Source: Stenotrophomonas_A sp036566925 (GTDB lineage Bacteria > Pseudomonadota > Gammaproteobacteria > Xanthomonadales > Xanthomonadaceae). Taken from it: a stretch of DNA of 64,000 nucleotides. Below the pieces are notes generated by a model. The model did not search any database and was not told the DNA's origin. It worked only from the letters and a program-made list of their open reading frames with translations. Shown here one piece after another: positions 1 through 8,429 of the stretch (position 1 is the first letter of the stretch; every line of letters starts with the position of its first letter). The stretch lies in the NCBI GenBank assembly GCA_036566925.1, contig DATCVI010000145.1, positions 13,230 through 77,229 of the forward strand, written 5' to 3'. The translations under genes and the position numbers were made by a program.

Positions 1-169
1 CGCGTTCGTAAGTGCGCAGGCGGCCCTGGTTGGCCTGCCAATCGGCGGTGGTCACCACGACCAGCTGCGAGGCGCCCTGCAGCGGATCGGCAGGCGCGGT
101 CCCGGCGTGCGCCACCAGGGAGAAGGCGCAGGCCAGGACAGGCAACAACAGGCGGGACAGGGCGGTCAT
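1..169 (-). CDS. Probable L,D-transpeptidase (YkuD-type) precursor, N-terminal part only
   Basis: Only the first 56 codons lie in the window; the gene runs off the left edge. The start ATG is followed by a clear Sec signal peptide (hydrophobic core LLLPVLACAFSLV, cleavage near AHA-G). The mature N-terminus, LVVVTTADWQANQG, resembles the opening strand of secreted YkuD-family L,D-transpeptidases of Xanthomonadaceae, but the catalytic His/Cys region is outside the window, so the assignment rests on family memory. It begins 31 bases after the regulator stop codon and looks like the fourth gene of the minus-strand peptidoglycan operon. Confidence 0.5.
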   Translation of the reverse strand, partial: MTALSRLLLPVLACAFSLVAHAGTAPADPLQGASQLVVVTTADWQANQGRLRTYER

Positions 170-200
170 GGATCGATCCGGCAGGGCGACGGCGAAAGGG

Positions 201-1052
201 TCACGATTCGAGCAGCTGCTGTACCCGTTCCAGATTGTGCGCCAGCTGGCGCCCGCGCTCGGGGTTGGCCTGGCACAACAGTACGAAGACGAAGTCGAGC
301 AGGTACTGCAGGGAAGAACGGTAGAGCAACTGCTCGATATGCGCTGCTGGATCATGCGCTGAAATCGCCAGCGAAGCATCGGCCATCGCGCGCAACGGGT
401 TGGCGGTGTGGCGGGTGATCGACACCAGCCGGCCACCGGCGGCCTTGAATTCGCGCGCGGCGTGGCTGAGTTGGGCGAGCTGGCCGAACTCGGAAAACAT
501 CAACAGCACATCGCCGCTGCGCACCGCCGAGAGGTTGGAGATCAGCAGGATCGGGTCGGCATGGTGCACGGTGAGCACGCCGAGCAGCGATAGCCGCATC
601 GCGAACTCACGCGCGTACACACCGTCGTCGCCGAGGCCGCAGACGAACACCTTCGGCGCCTGGTCGAGCAGGGTGACGATGGTTTCGACATCCGCGCGTG
701 GGTTGAGCAGGCGGGTCTCTTCTTCCGCGGCGGCCTTGCTGCTGCGCAGGGCCTGGTCCAGGGCGGCGTAGCCATCGTCTTCGGCGCTGAGCTGGCGGGT
801 GGCGACCGGGTGGCCGTTGCCGATGCGGGCAACGGCTTCGCCGACCGAGAACTTAAGGTCCGGGTAGCCCTTGAAGCCGAGCTTCTGGCTGAACTTCACC
901 ACCGACGACTGGCTGATGCCCAGGGCATTGGCCAGCTGCTGCGAGGAGTAGTCGCGCAGCAGGTGGGCGTTGTCGAGGATGAAGTCGGCGATGCGGCGTT
1001 CGATAGCCGACATGCTGTCGCGTTCGGAGCGGATTTTCAGCAGAGGCGGCAT
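201..1052 (-). CDS. RpiR/MurR-family transcriptional regulator
   Basis: A 283-residue regulator with the standard RpiR layout. An N-terminal helix-turn-helix (about residues 15-85, core SSQQLANALGISQSSVVKF) is followed by a SIS sugar-isomerase domain (about 125-255, VFVCGLGDDG and a GDVLLMFSEFG strand) that binds phosphosugars in this family. MurR of E. coli senses MurNAc-6-phosphate. The gene sits 21 bases after the epimerase stop, within a peptidoglycan-peptide operon, so a muropeptide-derived effector is a reasonable inference. Its likely targets are the two inverted repeats between the divergent operons at 3640-3683. No strong Shine-Dalgarno precedes the ATG, so expression may depend on read-through from the epimerase. 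Confidence 0.88.
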   Translation of the reverse strand: MPPLLKIRSERDSMSAIERRIADFILDNAHLLRDYSSQQLANALGISQSSVVKFSQKLGFKGYPDLKFSVGEAVARIGNGHPVATRQLSAEDDGYAALDQALRSSKAAAEEETRLLNPRADVETIVTLLDQAPKVFVCGLGDDGVYAREFAMRLSLLGVLTVHHADPILLISNLSAVRSGDVLLMFSEFGQLAQLSHAAREFKAAGGRLVSITRHTANPLRAMADASLAISAHDPAAHIEQLLYRSSLQYLLDFVFVLLCQANPERGRQLAHNLERVQQLLES

Positions 1053-1073
1053 AGGCGGTCGTTTGATCTACTG

Positions 1074-2171
1074 CTACAGGTCCAGCAGTTCCAGGCCGCG
1101 AATTTCCTTGATGCCCAGGCCTGGGGCATCGGTAATGGTTATTTCCGATTCGTTGAAGATCACGCCGCCCTCCACCGGGTTGAACAGGCCCAGCGAGGGG
1201 CCGTCGAGGTCGACCTTGGTGATGGCGTCGGATTTGGCCACCGCCAGGTGCACGGCGGCCGCGACGCTGATGCTGGATTCGATCATGCAGCCGATCATGC
1301 ACGGGATTCCGTAGAGTTGGGCGATATCGGCGATGCGGATGGCATTGGCGATGCCGCCGGTCTTCATCAGCTTGATGTTGATGATGTCGGCGGCGCGGCG
1401 CTGGATGAGGTCGAAGACCTGGGTCGGCGCGAACACGCTCTCATCGGCCATCACCGGCGTGTTGACGCGGTCGGTGACGTACTTGAGGCCGTCGATGTCG
1501 TTGGCCTTGACCGGCTGTTCGAGCAGTTCCAGGACCACGCCGGCTTCTTCCAGCGCGCGCATGGCGAAGACCGCCTGCTTGGCGGTCCAGCCCTGGTTGG
1601 CGTCCAGGCGCAGCAAGGCGCGGCCCTCGACGGCGGCGTGGATCGCCTTGACCCGCTCGATATCCAGGCCGATGTCCTTGCCGACCTTGATCTTCAGCGA
1701 TTCGAAGCCGCGGTCGATGGCCGAAACCGAGTCGGCCACCATCTTGTCGATGTAGTCGACACTGATGGTGATGTCGGTGGTGATCACCGGATCGCCACCG
1801 CCCAGCATCTGGTACAGCGGCGCGCCGTGCAGCTGCGCCCACAGGTCGTACACGGCGATCTCCACCGCCGCCTTGGCGCTGGTGTTGCGCTCCATCGAGG
1901 ACTGGATCAGGCCGCTGAGGCGGTTGAGGTTGGAGACGTCCTGGCCGATCAGGCGCGGGCCGATGAAGCGGTGGATGGCCTCGATGATCGAGCCCAGGGT
2001 GTCGCCGGTGATCGGCGCGGTGGCCGGGGCTTCGCCGTAGCCGGTATGGCCGGTATCGGTGTGGATGAGCACGACCACGTCCTCGACCGTTTCCACGGTG
2101 CGCAGTGCGGTCTTGAACGGGGTCTTCAACGGCACGCGCAGCATGCCGAGCTGGATATCGGTGATCTTCAT
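1074..2171 (-). CDS. ykfB: L-Ala-D/L-Glu (dipeptide) epimerase, enolase superfamily
   Basis: A 365-residue cytoplasmic enolase-superfamily enzyme that interconverts L-Ala-D-Glu and L-Ala-L-Glu, letting murein-derived dipeptide enter ordinary peptide catabolism. The muconate-lactonizing subgroup signatures are intact: KxK at K160/K162, metal ligands D190 (LRLDANQGW), E218 (LLEQP) and D243 (MADES), and the second catalytic lysine K267 (INIKLMKTGG). Length is normal for YcjG/YkfB. Its ATG overlaps the TGA of the upstream NlpC/P60 gene (ATGA), so the two are translationally coupled. Other dipeptide specificities exist in this family. The NlpC/P60 and VanX neighbours favour the murein substrate. 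Confidence 0.9.
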   Translation of the reverse strand: MKITDIQLGMLRVPLKTPFKTALRTVETVEDVVVLIHTDTGHTGYGEAPATAPITGDTLGSIIEAIHRFIGPRLIGQDVSNLNRLSGLIQSSMERNTSAKAAVEIAVYDLWAQLHGAPLYQMLGGGDPVITTDITISVDYIDKMVADSVSAIDRGFESLKIKVGKDIGLDIERVKAIHAAVEGRALLRLDANQGWTAKQAVFAMRALEEAGVVLELLEQPVKANDIDGLKYVTDRVNTPVMADESVFAPTQVFDLIQRRAADIINIKLMKTGGIANAIRIADIAQLYGIPCMIGCMIESSISVAAAVHLAVAKSDAITKVDLDGPSLGLFNPVEGGVIFNESEITITDAPGLGIKEIRGLELLDL

Positions 2172-3613
2172 TCGTGGGTCCGCGGGCGGATACGCTGGAT
2201 GTTGGTGATGCGATCGACGTAGGTGACGGTGTCGCTGGCGAGCATGGGTTCCAGCGGGGTCACCGAGACGCCGTTGAGGTGGGCCGAAAGGCGCTTGCCG
2301 TCAGGTCCGGCCCAGCCGCCGCCGGCGGTGTCGTGGATCATGTAGGTCAGGCCCTGGTCGTGGCCCAGCGTCACCATGACGTGGCCGGGGATGTACACCA
2401 GGTCGCCGACCTGCAGTTCCTTCACCGCGGCCAGGCGCTTGCCGGCGCCGTCGCTCTTGTCGAAGGCAATGCGGTCCAGCGCCGGGCTGATTGCCTGCGC
2501 GCTGGTGTTGCGCGGCATCAGCACGCCGAAGGCGCGGTAGATTTCCGAGACGAAGCCGCTGCAATCGCGGGTGTCGTAGGAATGGCCCCAGCCATAGCGT
2601 TCGCCGAGGAACTTGAAGGCCTGGGTGATGAGGTTGCGCGGGGTCAGGGCCAGGTAGTCGGCGGCGGTGTCTTCGCTGCGCGGCAGCAGCGCCGGTACCA
2701 GCGCCAGGCTGCCGTCGGCATTGCGGATCGGCACCTGCACCACCCAGGCGGTGTAGGGATGTTGGCCATTGACCGGCTTGTCTAGCGGCCAATCGGCCAG
2801 CACCGGCACGCGCACGCCCATGTCCAATTGCAGCCGCGAGACCTGCGGCTGTTCCGGCGTGTAGGTGGTAAACGCGGTCGCGCCGGTCACCACCCGATGC
2901 GGCCCTTGCTGGCCGTAGCCGAAGACCTGCTCGGCCGGCCCGGTGGCGACCGCGATCTTTTCGATCCAGGCGTTGTAGCGCTCGCTGGCGACGAACAGCC
3001 ATTGCCCATCGGCGCTCTCGTGCAGCACGGCGACCGCGTCGCCGGGGAACAGCGCCGATTCCTGGAAACGGTCGATGTCGGTGTCGTCGTTGCTGCTGAA
3101 GATGCGCTCCTGCGTGGGGAAGGTGCGCAGGGCCGCGCGGCGGGTGACCAGGCCGAATTGCAGCGGCCGCGTTGCGGGCACGGCAGCGAGCGCGAGATTG
3201 GCGTCGAATGCATCCAGGCGCGCAGCGCCCACGGCTTTTCCAGCGTTGTCGAACATCGGCTTGGTCGGACGCACCGACAAGCCCTGGATCTGCTCACGCA
3301 CGAACGCGGCCGGCAGCGGCGAGGGCAGCGCGCGCAGGTCGTGGATTGCGGTGTCCTCGGCACGCATGCGCGCGTTCTGCGCCTGGATGCCGGCGCGGTC
3401 GAGCAGGACGCGGTCCGGCTCGGACTGGCGTGCGATCCAATAGCCAGGCGTGAGCTGTTGCGGCGACACGCCGACCACGCCAGTCGTCGGATCGACCGGC
3501 ACGCGCGGCACCGGCGCGGCCTGCGCGGCGAACACAACGACACAAAGCGCGAGCGCACCGGCCCAGACCGGCGAGGCGAAACGGCGCGCGGTGCTGCGCG
3601 GCTGGATGATCAT
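2168..3613 (-). CDS. NlpC/P60 endopeptidase with SH3 domains (YkfC-like)
   Basis: Secreted 481-residue protein expected to cut the gamma-D-Glu-diaminopimelate bond of murein peptides, releasing L-Ala-D-Glu for the epimerase. An N-terminal signal peptide (SPVWAGALALCVVVFAAQAA) is followed by a long SH3-like region (about 150-320). The C-terminal NlpC/P60 domain carries nucleophile Cys351 (RDCSGFVSE), His411 (IPGHVMV) and a third polar residue at His427 (HDTAGG). The open frame extends far upstream, but the ATG at 3613 is chosen because it starts the signal peptide and has GGGGAGG six bases before it. It is the first gene of the minus-strand operon and is divergent from the transglutaminase gene. 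Confidence 0.88.
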   Translation of the reverse strand: MIIQPRSTARRFASPVWAGALALCVVVFAAQAAPVPRVPVDPTTGVVGVSPQQLTPGYWIARQSEPDRVLLDRAGIQAQNARMRAEDTAIHDLRALPSPLPAAFVREQIQGLSVRPTKPMFDNAGKAVGAARLDAFDANLALAAVPATRPLQFGLVTRRAALRTFPTQERIFSSNDDTDIDRFQESALFPGDAVAVLHESADGQWLFVASERYNAWIEKIAVATGPAEQVFGYGQQGPHRVVTGATAFTTYTPEQPQVSRLQLDMGVRVPVLADWPLDKPVNGQHPYTAWVVQVPIRNADGSLALVPALLPRSEDTAADYLALTPRNLITQAFKFLGERYGWGHSYDTRDCSGFVSEIYRAFGVLMPRNTSAQAISPALDRIAFDKSDGAGKRLAAVKELQVGDLVYIPGHVMVTLGHDQGLTYMIHDTAGGGWAGPDGKRLSAHLNGVSVTPLEPMLASDTVTYVDRITNIQRIRPRTHE

Positions 3614-3639
3614 CGGCGGCCTCCCCGGGAAACGTTCAA

Positions 3640-3683
3640 GAATATTTATTCGTTTCAGGCGACATTGCAAGAATAAATTATTG
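3640..3683. promoter_or_regulatory. Paired inverted repeats, candidate RpiR/MurR operators
   Basis: GAATATTTATTC (3640-3651; arms GAATA/TATTC, 2-base spacer) and GAATAAATTATTG (3671-3683; core AATAA-A-TTATT) are the only AT-rich palindromes in this GC-rich divergent intergenic region. Both are preceded by CAA, and their centres lie about 31.5 bp apart, close to three helical turns. The first overlaps the probable -10 of the minus-strand promoter and the second the -35 of the plus-strand promoter. Binding by the nearby RpiR-type regulator is inferred from position. Confidence 0.6.
3643..3670 (-). promoter_or_regulatory. Probable sigma-70 promoter of the NlpC/P60-epimerase-regulator operon
   Basis: On the minus strand, TTGCAA (3665-3670) and TAAATA (3643-3648) are spaced by 16 bases and lie about 30 bases ahead of the NlpC/P60 start. 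The -10 box is inside the first inverted repeat. Confidence 0.45.
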
Positions 3684-3709
3684 ACCCTGTGCCACCATCG
3701 TGTTACACA
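3681..3709 (+). promoter_or_regulatory. Probable sigma-70 promoter of the transglutaminase-TonB receptor operon
   Basis: TTGACC (3681-3686) is followed after 16-17 bases by TTACAC/TACACA (3703-3709). The -35 element overlaps the end of the second inverted repeat, fitting repression from that site. Confidence 0.4.
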
Positions 3710-3742
3710 GCGATGACCCGCCTTCACCTGGGAAGTGTCGTC

Positions 3743-5290
3743 GTGGAACTGCGCTCTGACCAGTTTTACCCCGGATTCGCCGCGCGTTGCCTCGGCAAGT
3801 TGCGCGCTGGCGCGTGGCCGGCAGCGGTAGTGCTCGCCAGCCTGCTCGCAAGCGCACTGGCCCTGGCCGCCGCGCCGGACGCGACCACGCAGATAGCCGC
3901 GCAGATCGATGCCGGGCAATTCCGCCAGGCCGAGGCTGCGATCGCCGCCGCCCTCGCCCAGCCGGGAGTCGATGCGCAAACCCGAGATGCCTACGCCTTC
4001 CAGCGCGAACGCATGCGGCGCATGCGCCTGGATTTCAGCCTCGATACCGAGGCCGCCAAGCAGAAGCTGCGCAAGACCATCCCGGACCTGCGCGACGACG
4101 AATTCGCGGCTTGGGACCGCGCCGGCCTGCTCGAACACCTCGACATCGATGGCAAGCGCTATTACTTCAACCGCGCGCCCTCCAACCTGTTCCGCCTCAG
4201 CGCCGAGGCCGCAGCGCGGCAGCGCGCCGGCACATCGCCGCCGAAAGACGGCCCGTATGAGCGCCTTGGCCCGCATCACCGCGCAGTCATCGCCGCTGCC
4301 GAGGCCGCACCCGGCCAGACCAGCCTGTTGCCGCATCGGGTGCGGATCACCCAATCGCTGACCGTGAATGCCGATGCGGTGCCGGCCGGTGAAACCATCC
4401 GCGCGTGGATTCCCTATCCGCGTGCCATCCCCGGCCAGCAGGAAGACATCCGCTATCTCGGCAGCGTGCCGACTGGCGCCCAGGTCGCCCCGCCTTCAAC
4501 GCTGCAGCGCACCGCCTATCTCGAGCGCAAGGCGGTCGCCGGCAAGCCGACCGAATTCTCGGTGAGCTACGAGGTCAGCATTGCCGCGCGCCATTTCGAC
4601 ATCGATCCGGCGAAGGTAAAGCCCACGCCCGCAGACCACGCGCTGGCGCCGTACCTGGCCGAAGAACCGCCGCACATCGTGTTTACGCCGGCGTTGCGCG
4701 CGTTCTCCAAGAAAGTGGTCGGCAACGAAACCGATCCGTACCGGATCGCGCGCAAGCTCTACGCTGCCGTCGACCGTATTCCCTGGGGCGGCGCGCGAGA
4801 GTATTCGACCATCAGCAACATCAGCGACTACGCGCTGCACGGCAACCATGCCGATTGCGGGCAGCAAACCTTGTTACTGATGACGTTGTTGCGCTTGAAC
4901 GGCATTCCGGCGCGCTGGCAGTCCGGCTGGGTGTTCTCGGACAACGGTGTCGGCTACGCCAACCTGCACGACTGGGGCTGGCTGTACCTGGCGCCGTACG
5001 GCTGGGTGCCGATGGACGTGACCACTGGGGCGCTGGACAGCCCCGAGCCGAAGCTGCGCGATTTCTACTTCGGCGGCCTGGATGCCTACCGCATCGTCTT
5101 CAACGATGGCTTTTCGCAGCCGCTGGTCCCGGCCAAGCAGCATTTCCGCTCGGACACTGTCGATTCGCAGCGCGGCGAAGCCGAATGGCGCGGCGGCAAC
5201 CTCTATTTCGACCAATGGGATTACCACTTCGACTGGCAGCTCATGCCAGCGGCAACGGCAACAGGGAGCGCATCGAAAGGCGCGCTCTAG
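3743..5290 (+). CDS. Secreted transglutaminase-like cysteine protease domain protein
   Basis: About 515 residues from the GTG at 3743, which has GGAAG seven bases upstream; in-frame starts at 3713 (ATG) and 3689 (GTG) lack a ribosome site. A signal peptide (VVLASLLASALALAAA) is followed by a helical N-terminal region and a C-terminal transglutaminase core. The catalytic Cys lies in NHADCGQQ, the His in NLHDWGW and the Asp in VPMDVTTG. Bacterial proteins of this superfamily are mostly peptidases or amide-cleaving enzymes rather than crosslinkers. First gene of the plus-strand set, 51 bases before the TonB receptor, so a role on periplasmic peptides is inferred; the exact substrate is unknown. 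Confidence 0.82.
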   Translation: MELRSDQFYPGFAARCLGKLRAGAWPAAVVLASLLASALALAAAPDATTQIAAQIDAGQFRQAEAAIAAALAQPGVDAQTRDAYAFQRERMRRMRLDFSLDTEAAKQKLRKTIPDLRDDEFAAWDRAGLLEHLDIDGKRYYFNRAPSNLFRLSAEAAARQRAGTSPPKDGPYERLGPHHRAVIAAAEAAPGQTSLLPHRVRITQSLTVNADAVPAGETIRAWIPYPRAIPGQQEDIRYLGSVPTGAQVAPPSTLQRTAYLERKAVAGKPTEFSVSYEVSIAARHFDIDPAKVKPTPADHALAPYLAEEPPHIVFTPALRAFSKKVVGNETDPYRIARKLYAAVDRIPWGGAREYSTISNISDYALHGNHADCGQQTLLLMTLLRLNGIPARWQSGWVFSDNGVGYANLHDWGWLYLAPYGWVPMDVTTGALDSPEPKLRDFYFGGLDAYRIVFNDGFSQPLVPAKQHFRSDTVDSQRGEAEWRGGNLYFDQWDYHFDWQLMPAATATGSASKGAL

Positions 5291-5341
5291 CGGAGGGCAA
5301 CTCCCACCATCATTTCAACGAACTGCAGGAGAGAGCAGGGG

Positions 5342-8300
5342 ATGAACGGCAAGCATGTGAGGAAGGCGGCGCTGTGCGTCGCATTGGCGGCGTGTCTGGG
5401 ATCGATCGCGCCCTTGGCCCTGGCCCAGGATGGTGCCGTCGTCGGCCGCTTGACGACCGAGAGCGGGCAGAAACTCGGCGGCGCCACGGTGACGGTACGC
5501 AATCCGCAGACCGGGTTCGCCCGCAGCGCCACGGTCAATGCAGACGGCAGCTACCGCATCCCGCTGCTGCCACCAGGCACTTATCAGATGGAGCTGGCCG
5601 TGGCCGGCGCCGCGCCGGCGCAAGTCGGTGAAGTAGTCGTTACCCTGGGCAATGCGACCACGGTGAACGTGCCGGTCGGTGCCATCAGCACGCTCGGCAC
5701 GATCGAAGTGCGCGCACCGCAGGTCATCTCGATGGTGGACGTGACCTCGACCGAGTCGGCGATGAACATCAGCCGCCAGGACCTGGCGCGCCTGCCGGTG
5801 GACCAGGACCTGAAGTCGGTGGCGATGCTGGCGCCGGGCGTGATTGCCGGCAAGTCCTCGCTGGGCAGCCAGGGTATTTCCTTCGGCGGCTCGTCGGTGG
5901 CGGAGAACTCGGTCTATATCGACGGCCTGAACGTCACCGACTTCTACAACCGGGTCGGCTTCTCGTCGGCGCCGTTCGCGTTCTTCCAGGAATTCCAGGT
6001 CAAGACCGGTGGTTATTCGGTCGAGTACGGCCGCACCACCGGTGGCGTGATCAATGCGGTGACGCGCTCGGGCACCAACGAGTTCCATGCCGGTGCGGAG
6101 ATGACGGCAGAGCCGAGTGCATGGCAGTCCAGCCGTCATGACTACTACTTGCCCGATGGCGAGCCGTACATCATCTCCAGCCACGATGGCGCGACCAACA
6201 ACAAGCTCAACCTCTGGGCTTCGGGCGCCATCATCAAGGACCGGCTGTTCTTCTTCGGCATGTACGAAGCGCGCGACAACCGCAACTTCAACACCAGCGA
6301 CGACGGCTCCACGTTCAACAACGGCAATGCCGACAACGGCTTCTGGGGCGCCAAGCTCAACTGGATGATCAACGACAACCACAGCCTGTCGTTGCTCGGC
6401 TTCTCGGACAAGAACGAGAACGTGGCCGACGTCTACAGCTTCGACTACCTGACCGGTACCCGCGGCAACCAGACCAACACCATCTATACCGATACCGGCG
6501 GCGACAACTACGCGCTGACCTACAACGGCCACTTCACCGACAACTTCGTCATGACGGCGATGATCGGTGAGAACAAGCGCGACTACTCCAACAAGAGCCA
6601 GACCGACATCGAGTGCAACCGCGTCGTGTCCGAGGCCGGCATCGCGCCCCCGGGCATTCCGCTGGGCTGCACCACCAACTCGGCGGTGGAATCGCGACTG
6701 GACGAGCGCAAGGCCGGACGCCTGGACTTCGAGTGGACGCTGGGCGACCACCTGCTGCGCTTCGGCCTGGACCGCGAAGAGAACACCTCCACTTACGAGC
6801 GCATGTATCCGGGCCCGGGTGGCCTGTACTACAACGTCTACCGCACCACGCCGGGCTCGACCCTGGTCAACGGTGGCACCGTCCCGGCCGGCGTCAACGC
6901 CTACGTGCGTGCGCGCCGCTACGAGATCGCCGGTGAATTCGAGACCATCAACAGCGCCTACTACCTGGAAGACAACTGGTCGGTCACCCCGAACGTGCTG
7001 TTGAACATCGGCCTGCGCCTGGAAGCGTTCGACAACAAGGATGCCGCCGGCCGCAGCTACATCAAGATGGACGACATGGTCGCTCCCCGCTTCGGCGCGT
7101 CCTGGGACATCAAGGGCGACGGCACGATGAAGTTGTTCGGCAACGTCGGCCGCTACTTCCTGCCGGTGGCCAACGTCATCAACATCAAGCAGGCCGGCGG
7201 GCTGCTGGATGAGCGTACGTATTACGCGCTCAGCGGCTGGCAGACCCAGGAGCTCAACGGCTCGCGTTACCAGACCCCGGTGCTCGGCGCGCAGATCGGC
7301 CCGGTGGATACCTCGCAGGGCGATGGCACGGTCGGCGATCTGCGCTCGGAAGTGGACCGCGACATGGACCCGGTCTACCAGGACGAAGCCATCCTCGGCT
7401 TCCAGCAGTCGATCAACGAAGCCTGGTCGTACGGCGTGCGCGGCATCTACCGCAAGCTGCACGACGCCATCGACGACATGGAGATCAGCGCCACCGGCGC
7501 CTGCGGCCCCGATGGCTATATCGGTTGGGTGATGGCCAACCCGGGCAAGAACGTCACTGTGTGGGGCGATACCAACTGCGACGGCGACGCCGATGGTTGG
7601 GTGAACGTGGACACGTCGAAGGAAGGCTGGGCGATGTATCGCCAGGATGGCCTGGACGCCGAGGGCGACCCGATCATGACCTACATCGGCCAGCGTGGCT
7701 GGGACAAGCCCAAGCGCGACTACAAGGCGCTGGAGCTGCAGCTGGACCGCGCCTGGGATGGCAAGTGGTCGATGAATGCCTCCTACACCCTGGCCTATGG
7801 CCGCGGTAACGCGGAGGGCCCGGTCAACTCCGATACCGACTTCGCCGATACCGGCCGGACCGAGAACTTCGACGACCCGTGGGTGAACTACAACGGCTAC
7901 GGTTACCTCTCCAACGACCGCCGCCACCAGTTCAAGATCCGCGGCGCCTACGCCATCACCGACAACTGGCTGGTCGGCGCGACACTCGACGCGCGCTCGG
8001 GCGGGCCGATCACCGGCTTCGGCGTCGGCAATCCGTATGACAGCACCGCGTACCACAGCTACTACGTCTGCGTGGAGAACTGCGATTCGACCTTCTCGGG
8101 CGAGCGTGTGTACGCACATTCCTCGCGCGGCGGCTTCGGCCGCATGCCGTGGAGCTATGAGCTGGGCGCAAGCGTCACCTGGCTCAAGTCGTTCGACGAA
8201 ACCAACCTGCGGGTGAAGTTCGCGGTCTACAACCTGACCAACCAGCAGAAGAAGCTGTCGGTTAACCAGGAGTACGAAGGTGCGATCGGCAGCCCGAACG

Positions 8301-8371
8301 AGCTGTTCGGCTATCCGGAAAGCTTCCAGGCCCCGCGCTACGCGCAGCTGGTCGTGACGCTGGACTACTGA
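5342..8371 (+). CDS. TonB-dependent receptor, Oar-like, with carboxypeptidase-regulatory domain
   Basis: A 1009-residue outer-membrane transporter. After the signal peptide (CVALAACLGSIAPLALA) comes a carboxypeptidase-regulatory-like beta-sandwich (about 30-100; LPPGTYQMELA). A plug domain follows (about 120-240; SVYIDGLNVTDFYN, GRTTGGVINAVTRSG), then a long beta-barrel ending in the aromatic-terminal strand AQLVVTLDY. AGGAG lies ten bases before the ATG. Oar-like receptors import large or peptidic ligands using TonB energy. Placed between a transglutaminase and two murein-peptide hydrolases, it is the natural candidate to import peptidoglycan fragments, but no ligand can be read from sequence. 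Confidence 0.92.
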   Translation: MNGKHVRKAALCVALAACLGSIAPLALAQDGAVVGRLTTESGQKLGGATVTVRNPQTGFARSATVNADGSYRIPLLPPGTYQMELAVAGAAPAQVGEVVVTLGNATTVNVPVGAISTLGTIEVRAPQVISMVDVTSTESAMNISRQDLARLPVDQDLKSVAMLAPGVIAGKSSLGSQGISFGGSSVAENSVYIDGLNVTDFYNRVGFSSAPFAFFQEFQVKTGGYSVEYGRTTGGVINAVTRSGTNEFHAGAEMTAEPSAWQSSRHDYYLPDGEPYIISSHDGATNNKLNLWASGAIIKDRLFFFGMYEARDNRNFNTSDDGSTFNNGNADNGFWGAKLNWMINDNHSLSLLGFSDKNENVADVYSFDYLTGTRGNQTNTIYTDTGGDNYALTYNGHFTDNFVMTAMIGENKRDYSNKSQTDIECNRVVSEAGIAPPGIPLGCTTNSAVESRLDERKAGRLDFEWTLGDHLLRFGLDREENTSTYERMYPGPGGLYYNVYRTTPGSTLVNGGTVPAGVNAYVRARRYEIAGEFETINSAYYLEDNWSVTPNVLLNIGLRLEAFDNKDAAGRSYIKMDDMVAPRFGASWDIKGDGTMKLFGNVGRYFLPVANVINIKQAGGLLDERTYYALSGWQTQELNGSRYQTPVLGAQIGPVDTSQGDGTVGDLRSEVDRDMDPVYQDEAILGFQQSINEAWSYGVRGIYRKLHDAIDDMEISATGACGPDGYIGWVMANPGKNVTVWGDTNCDGDADGWVNVDTSKEGWAMYRQDGLDAEGDPIMTYIGQRGWDKPKRDYKALELQLDRAWDGKWSMNASYTLAYGRGNAEGPVNSDTDFADTGRTENFDDPWVNYNGYGYLSNDRRHQFKIRGAYAITDNWLVGATLDARSGGPITGFGVGNPYDSTAYHSYYVCVENCDSTFSGERVYAHSSRGGFGRMPWSYELGASVTWLKSFDETNLRVKFAVYNLTNQQKKLSVNQEYEGAIGSPNELFGYPESFQAPRYAQLVVTLDY

Positions 8372-8378
8372 GTGTGCG

Positions 8379-8412
8379 ACGGCCGCCGGACGCGCTATCG
8401 TCCGGCGGCCGT
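8379..8412 (+). terminator. Strong intercistronic hairpin (attenuator or RNA-stability element)
   Basis: A perfect 14-bp stem (ACGGCCGCCGGACG with its complement) and 6-base loop lies between the receptor stop and the hydrolase start. There is no U-tract, so it may partly terminate or protect the receptor mRNA 3' end. Confidence 0.6.
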
Positions 8413-8429
8413 GTTCTGGGGAACCTGAC

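Noticed and set aside
810..2222. 470-codon plus-strand frame across regulator and epimerase
   Set aside because: Shadow of the epimerase with all catalytic motifs on the minus strand.
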